Under the pieces are notes generated by a model. The model saw only the letters and a list, made by a program, of their open reading frames with translations. It had not been told where the DNA came from and searched no databases. A DNA stretch of 64,000 bases, taken from the NCBI GenBank assembly GCA_001510575.1, contig LNGK01000008.1, positions 1,624,340-1,688,339 of the forward strand, in the 5' to 3' direction. Every line of letters begins with the position of its first letter. Within the stretch, counting starts at the first letter, position 1. A program made the position numbers and the translations under genes. Source of the DNA: Knoxdaviesia capensis. Taxonomy: Eukaryota > Ascomycota > Sordariomycetes > Microascales > Gondwanamycetaceae. Shown piece by piece: positions 60,681 through 64,000 of the stretch.

Positions 60681-62761
60681 GTTGGGTTGTTTAGTTCTGG
60701 GTGGAGAGGGGAGAGAAGCTTTCGGGAAGGAGTAGAAATCAACGAGAAGGATGGCTGGGGGCCAATTTCGCGTATGCAGGACGGACGAAGCAAGTGACGA
60801 CAGGAGATAGATTAGAAGAGAGGTCAAGGTATGCAGAAGTCGAGGGTAGAAGCGGGGACAGGAAGAAGAAGAGGAAGAAGACACGGGATGACGGGTAGAG
60901 GGGGGGAGAGATCCGGAATTTATATATGCAGCAGAGATTGAGTGTGTGTTGCAACGAGTGGACAACGGATGGAGGGATGGACGGATGGACGGTGAGCTTG
61001 GATATGTGCCAGCGATTGGAACAGGAGCTAAGGCAAGGCTCGGGGTATCTGGGGGCCGGTTCAGTGTGTATCTGCGGTTCAACTTGCGTTCAACGAACTC
61101 TCTTTCAGCCCTGGGGGGCGTTCCTTGCCGCACACCCCCCTCTTCGTCGAGAATTTGGGCAAGCTGTCTTCGGCGGAGGAGAAAAGAAGGGGAGAAAACG
61201 TGGGCGTGTTTCGCCGGCGGGGGTGCGTTTTGTGTACAGTATGTGTTGTCGGTGTGCGCAGTATCCCTTTGACTAGGACTCGTCAACCTCTTCATCTTCC
61301 TCCAGCTTACTTGCAGTACCTACTACTCGACCAGATCTCCGAACTTGGCAGTGTGTGTCTCTGTAAGTATGCGCCAAGTTGTGCCGAGACACTGTCTGGG
61401 TGACAGGCGAACAAAAACCGGTGACGAGCAAAGATGCGCCCTGAATTCCCTGAGAGGGACGAGAGGGGCGTGGGCGTTGTGGTTTCGCAGCTGACTTCAT
61501 CCTCCACTCTCTCTTTCTTTTGTATGAGAAAGAGGCACGCCGTAAGATACGTGCGACCGGACAACCGCCATCGCCCAGGATCCCAATCAAGCTGTGCGTG
61601 TGTGTGTGTGTGTGTCAATGCGATGCCGGCTGTCCAGAGCGGGCGGGTGGTTCGGTCTATAGCTGGACTCTGATATACGGGCAAAATAGCAAATATTCTC
61701 CACTGAGGGGGGAGTCCAGTACGTAGCTCTCCGGGGGATCTACCTGCAAACAACCCTAATATGAGAAAAAGGCGGAGTGAAACGAAACGTCCAGCGGCAA
61801 AAAGAAAAACGGCCGAAGGAACAGCGGGCGCGCAGCTGGATGCCGGTGGATCCAGGACGACATGTTCCGCAAGGTGATCTGCAGAGGCGGGGAGACAAGA
61901 GCGAGGCTATGCTCTGGTGCATTTCTGTGTTTGTGTGTGTGTGTGTGTGTGCATTGCCGCGTGGATGATGTGGCCCTGTTCTATGAAGAGCAGAGATATA
62001 TGCAGACTGGTTTGTTTTTCTATGGTGGCTCGGTCCCGAGAGTCCGATGCCGACCATGCAGGAGCGTCCATGGGTGTGGTGTGGTCTTACAGACTCTCCA
62101 GAAAGCGGAGACGTGCGTTTGCATGCACACCATCACATCGATACGTGCTTACCTCCGTGCAATACAGGACCTGGGAACAAGCAGTCATGTTCCCCCAGAT
62201 GGGTTCGTCGCACACTTAACCAACGTCCTTCTTTTTGTTTAAGCTCCTTGGACTTCTATTTCGTGGTCCCCCCTTTGCCTAATCCCACATACAGGCTCAT
62301 ATGTCAAAGCTCTGTGTGTGTGTGTGTGTGCCTGTACGGGCCGTTGGCTGGGGAAGCTCCGAACGCCTGAAGGCAAAACGGGCCAAGCTGTCAAGGGAGA
62401 CGAAGCATACTGGGAAACACAAGAGATAAACAGCCCGGCCGTGCCATTTCTTGGAACCAGAGAGAGAAAAAAAAAGGTCGTCAGCCAAGACCGAAGGGAA
62501 AGTGACGCGGGAGATTTCGTATGTTTTAGGTTTTGAATCCGAAAAGCTGGATGTGTGTGCCTTACTATCAAAGGAGGGAAAACACAAAATGCAGCCCGTC
62601 TCGAGGAAAAGACGACGAATTATTGTGGCATCTAATTATATGTTAATTCTTCTATGTATCTAACTAGCGGTGTGTAGCTAGGCGGAGTCCTAGATAAACA
62701 CCGTAGGCTTATTACCTAATCTAAGTATGATATAGCACGTGATAGTGCTTATATAAGAGTG
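60681..62761. other. Intergenic between the GPI-protein gene and the RIP-mutated block
   Basis: It contains the presumed promoter of the minus-strand GPI-protein gene (60.68-61.3 kb), short GT microsatellites near 61.6, 61.93 and 62.31 kb, a TGTACAGTATG motif at 61231-61242 and one AACCCTAA octamer at 61752-61759. No gene is supported. Confidence 0.5.
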
Positions 62762-64000
62762 CTATATACTACTATATACCCCTATCTACGTACGGTAACG
62801 AAGTAGATATATAGGAAGATAGTACTAAAGTATTAGGGATAAGTAACTAAATAGGGATATAAAGGCTTAATAGGTAGTATAGACGTATTACGACTATACT
62901 AGTAGTAAGTAAGTAAGCTATCTATATATAAAAGTAAAGAATATAGCTAGGTTAAAAGCGTCCGATCTATACTTAGTAGAGTATATAATATTATCGGAGA
63001 TAAAGAATAAAAGGAAAAAAAAATATAGCTATATAATACCTAAGTAGTTTAACTACCTAGAAGGGAGTATAGCGACTAGCTAGAATAAAGCTTAGAGAGC
63101 GTATAGGAGGCTACGGGCGTATACTAGTAGGTATACGCGCCGCTAGAATAGAATAAAGGAAAAGAAAAGGGAGAGAATAAGGGGGGGGGGGGAAAAGAGA
63201 AGTATATAAATACGATCTCCTACCTATAGACCGAGAATCTAACCTCTTCTTCTATTCTTATTATCTATTGAGATATCTAAATGAAAACTCCTATAAGATA
63301 ATAAATTACGAAAGAAAATCCCTCTCGAAAATACGATATATTAAAGTATAAGCCGCTAAAAAAGGAGATAGCCCCCGCGGGTTATTATACTATTAAGGAG
63401 TATATACCTTATAAGCGCTATATTAAGTCCGCTACTACTTATAAGAGTAGCGGCGTATGTTTTATAAAACCCGCTAGAGTAAGAGCTTTATAATACTACC
63501 GTTATAGTACCGGTAGGAAATACGAGCCCTAGTAAGTTAGAGAGGTAGCGGAAAGGAAACGGGATCGATAGAGAGAGACGCTAACCGCGAACGAGTAGCC
63601 TAATATACGTCGTACCTCTAGTACGCGCCTTCCTTACGAAGCTACGGGGTAAATACTCTAAGCGTAGCGATATAGTCTCGCTAAGCTACGCGGTTAAAGA
63701 GCTACTCGCTATATACGAGTATAATTTTAACTATTCCTATAAGGCCGAGCTATAGCGCTAAGATATTTAGAAGGAAGGTACTAAGGTACTAATAGCTCTC
63801 GAAAGCTTAGAAGACCCGGTTATATCTAGTAAACCTTACTAGTACTCCCTAAAGCGCTAGTTTACTAAGATCTTAGATTATATTCCGTTCTAAGAGTATA
63901 AAGAAAGGGAAAGAGGAATATCGAGGCGGATAAGCGAAGGAGGAGGAAAACTCGGGAGAGTTAGTATTAGTCCTTACGGACCCGTTCGTATATAGACTAT
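62762..64000 (+). mobile_element. RIP-saturated relic of a repeated, probably transposon-derived sequence
   Basis: Over 1,239 bases I count no CA and only three TG dinucleotides (63269, 63282, 63458), while CG, CC and CT remain common. That is the signature of exhausted CpA-to-TpA repeat-induced point mutation on both strands. The plus strand at about 63.54-63.93 kb reads as one frame interrupted only by TAG and TAA, never TGA, as expected when Gln codons in a former gene were hit. The element family cannot be identified, and its right end is outside the window. Confidence 0.8.

Overview
This is a nuclear DNA window from a filamentous ascomycete (Pezizomycotina). Genes carry short GT-AG introns with CTAAC-type branch points. 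The set is diagnostic of that group: an AreA/NIT2-type GATA factor, a Pho85-type cyclin, Sub2 helicase, a DASH subunit, a WSC-domain wall protein and a GPI-anchored secreted protein. The right end is mutated as expected from repeat-induced point mutation (RIP). A Eurotiomycete is plausible, but the genus cannot be fixed from sequence alone. The window holds one 102-bp gap of Ns.

Layout. 0.8-3.4 kb: a ketopantoate-reductase-family (Mug72-like) gene. 5.6-7.1 kb: convergent Hsk3 (kinetochore DASH complex) and Rpr2/Rpp21 (RNase P/MRP) genes. 7.2-14.5 kb: an accessory-looking island with a tRNA-like relic, a broken secreted-protein gene, an intact 889-residue P-loop NTPase joined to a PD-(D/E)xK-like nuclease (Crinkler-like architecture), and a frameshifted HEAT-repeat relic resembling the repeats of fungal STAND/NLR-like proteins. 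15.0-17.6 kb: sub2, with a first intron over 1 kb long. 17.6-31.3 kb: a gene desert ending in a pyrimidine-rich leader of the Pho85-type cyclin gene (31.3-33.7 kb). 36.8-40.3 kb: areA, convergent with the cyclin gene. 40.3-57.7 kb: a second desert upstream of both areA and the WSC gene. 57.7-60.7 kb: convergent WSC-domain membrane protein and GPI-anchored cysteine-rich protein. 62.76-64.0 kb: a RIP-saturated relic with no CA and three TG dinucleotides.

How the genes relate. The conserved genes are housekeeping or regulatory and do not form one pathway: RNA export, RNase P, kinetochore, nitrogen control, cyclin. The two wall-surface genes at 57.7-60.7 kb may act in the same compartment. The most unusual content is the 7.2-14.5 kb island, which pairs an NTPase-nuclease of effector or conflict type with an NLR-like repeat relic. 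Also striking are a palindromic TGTACAGTACA-type motif repeated more than a dozen times in non-coding DNA and the strictly CpA-specific RIP block.
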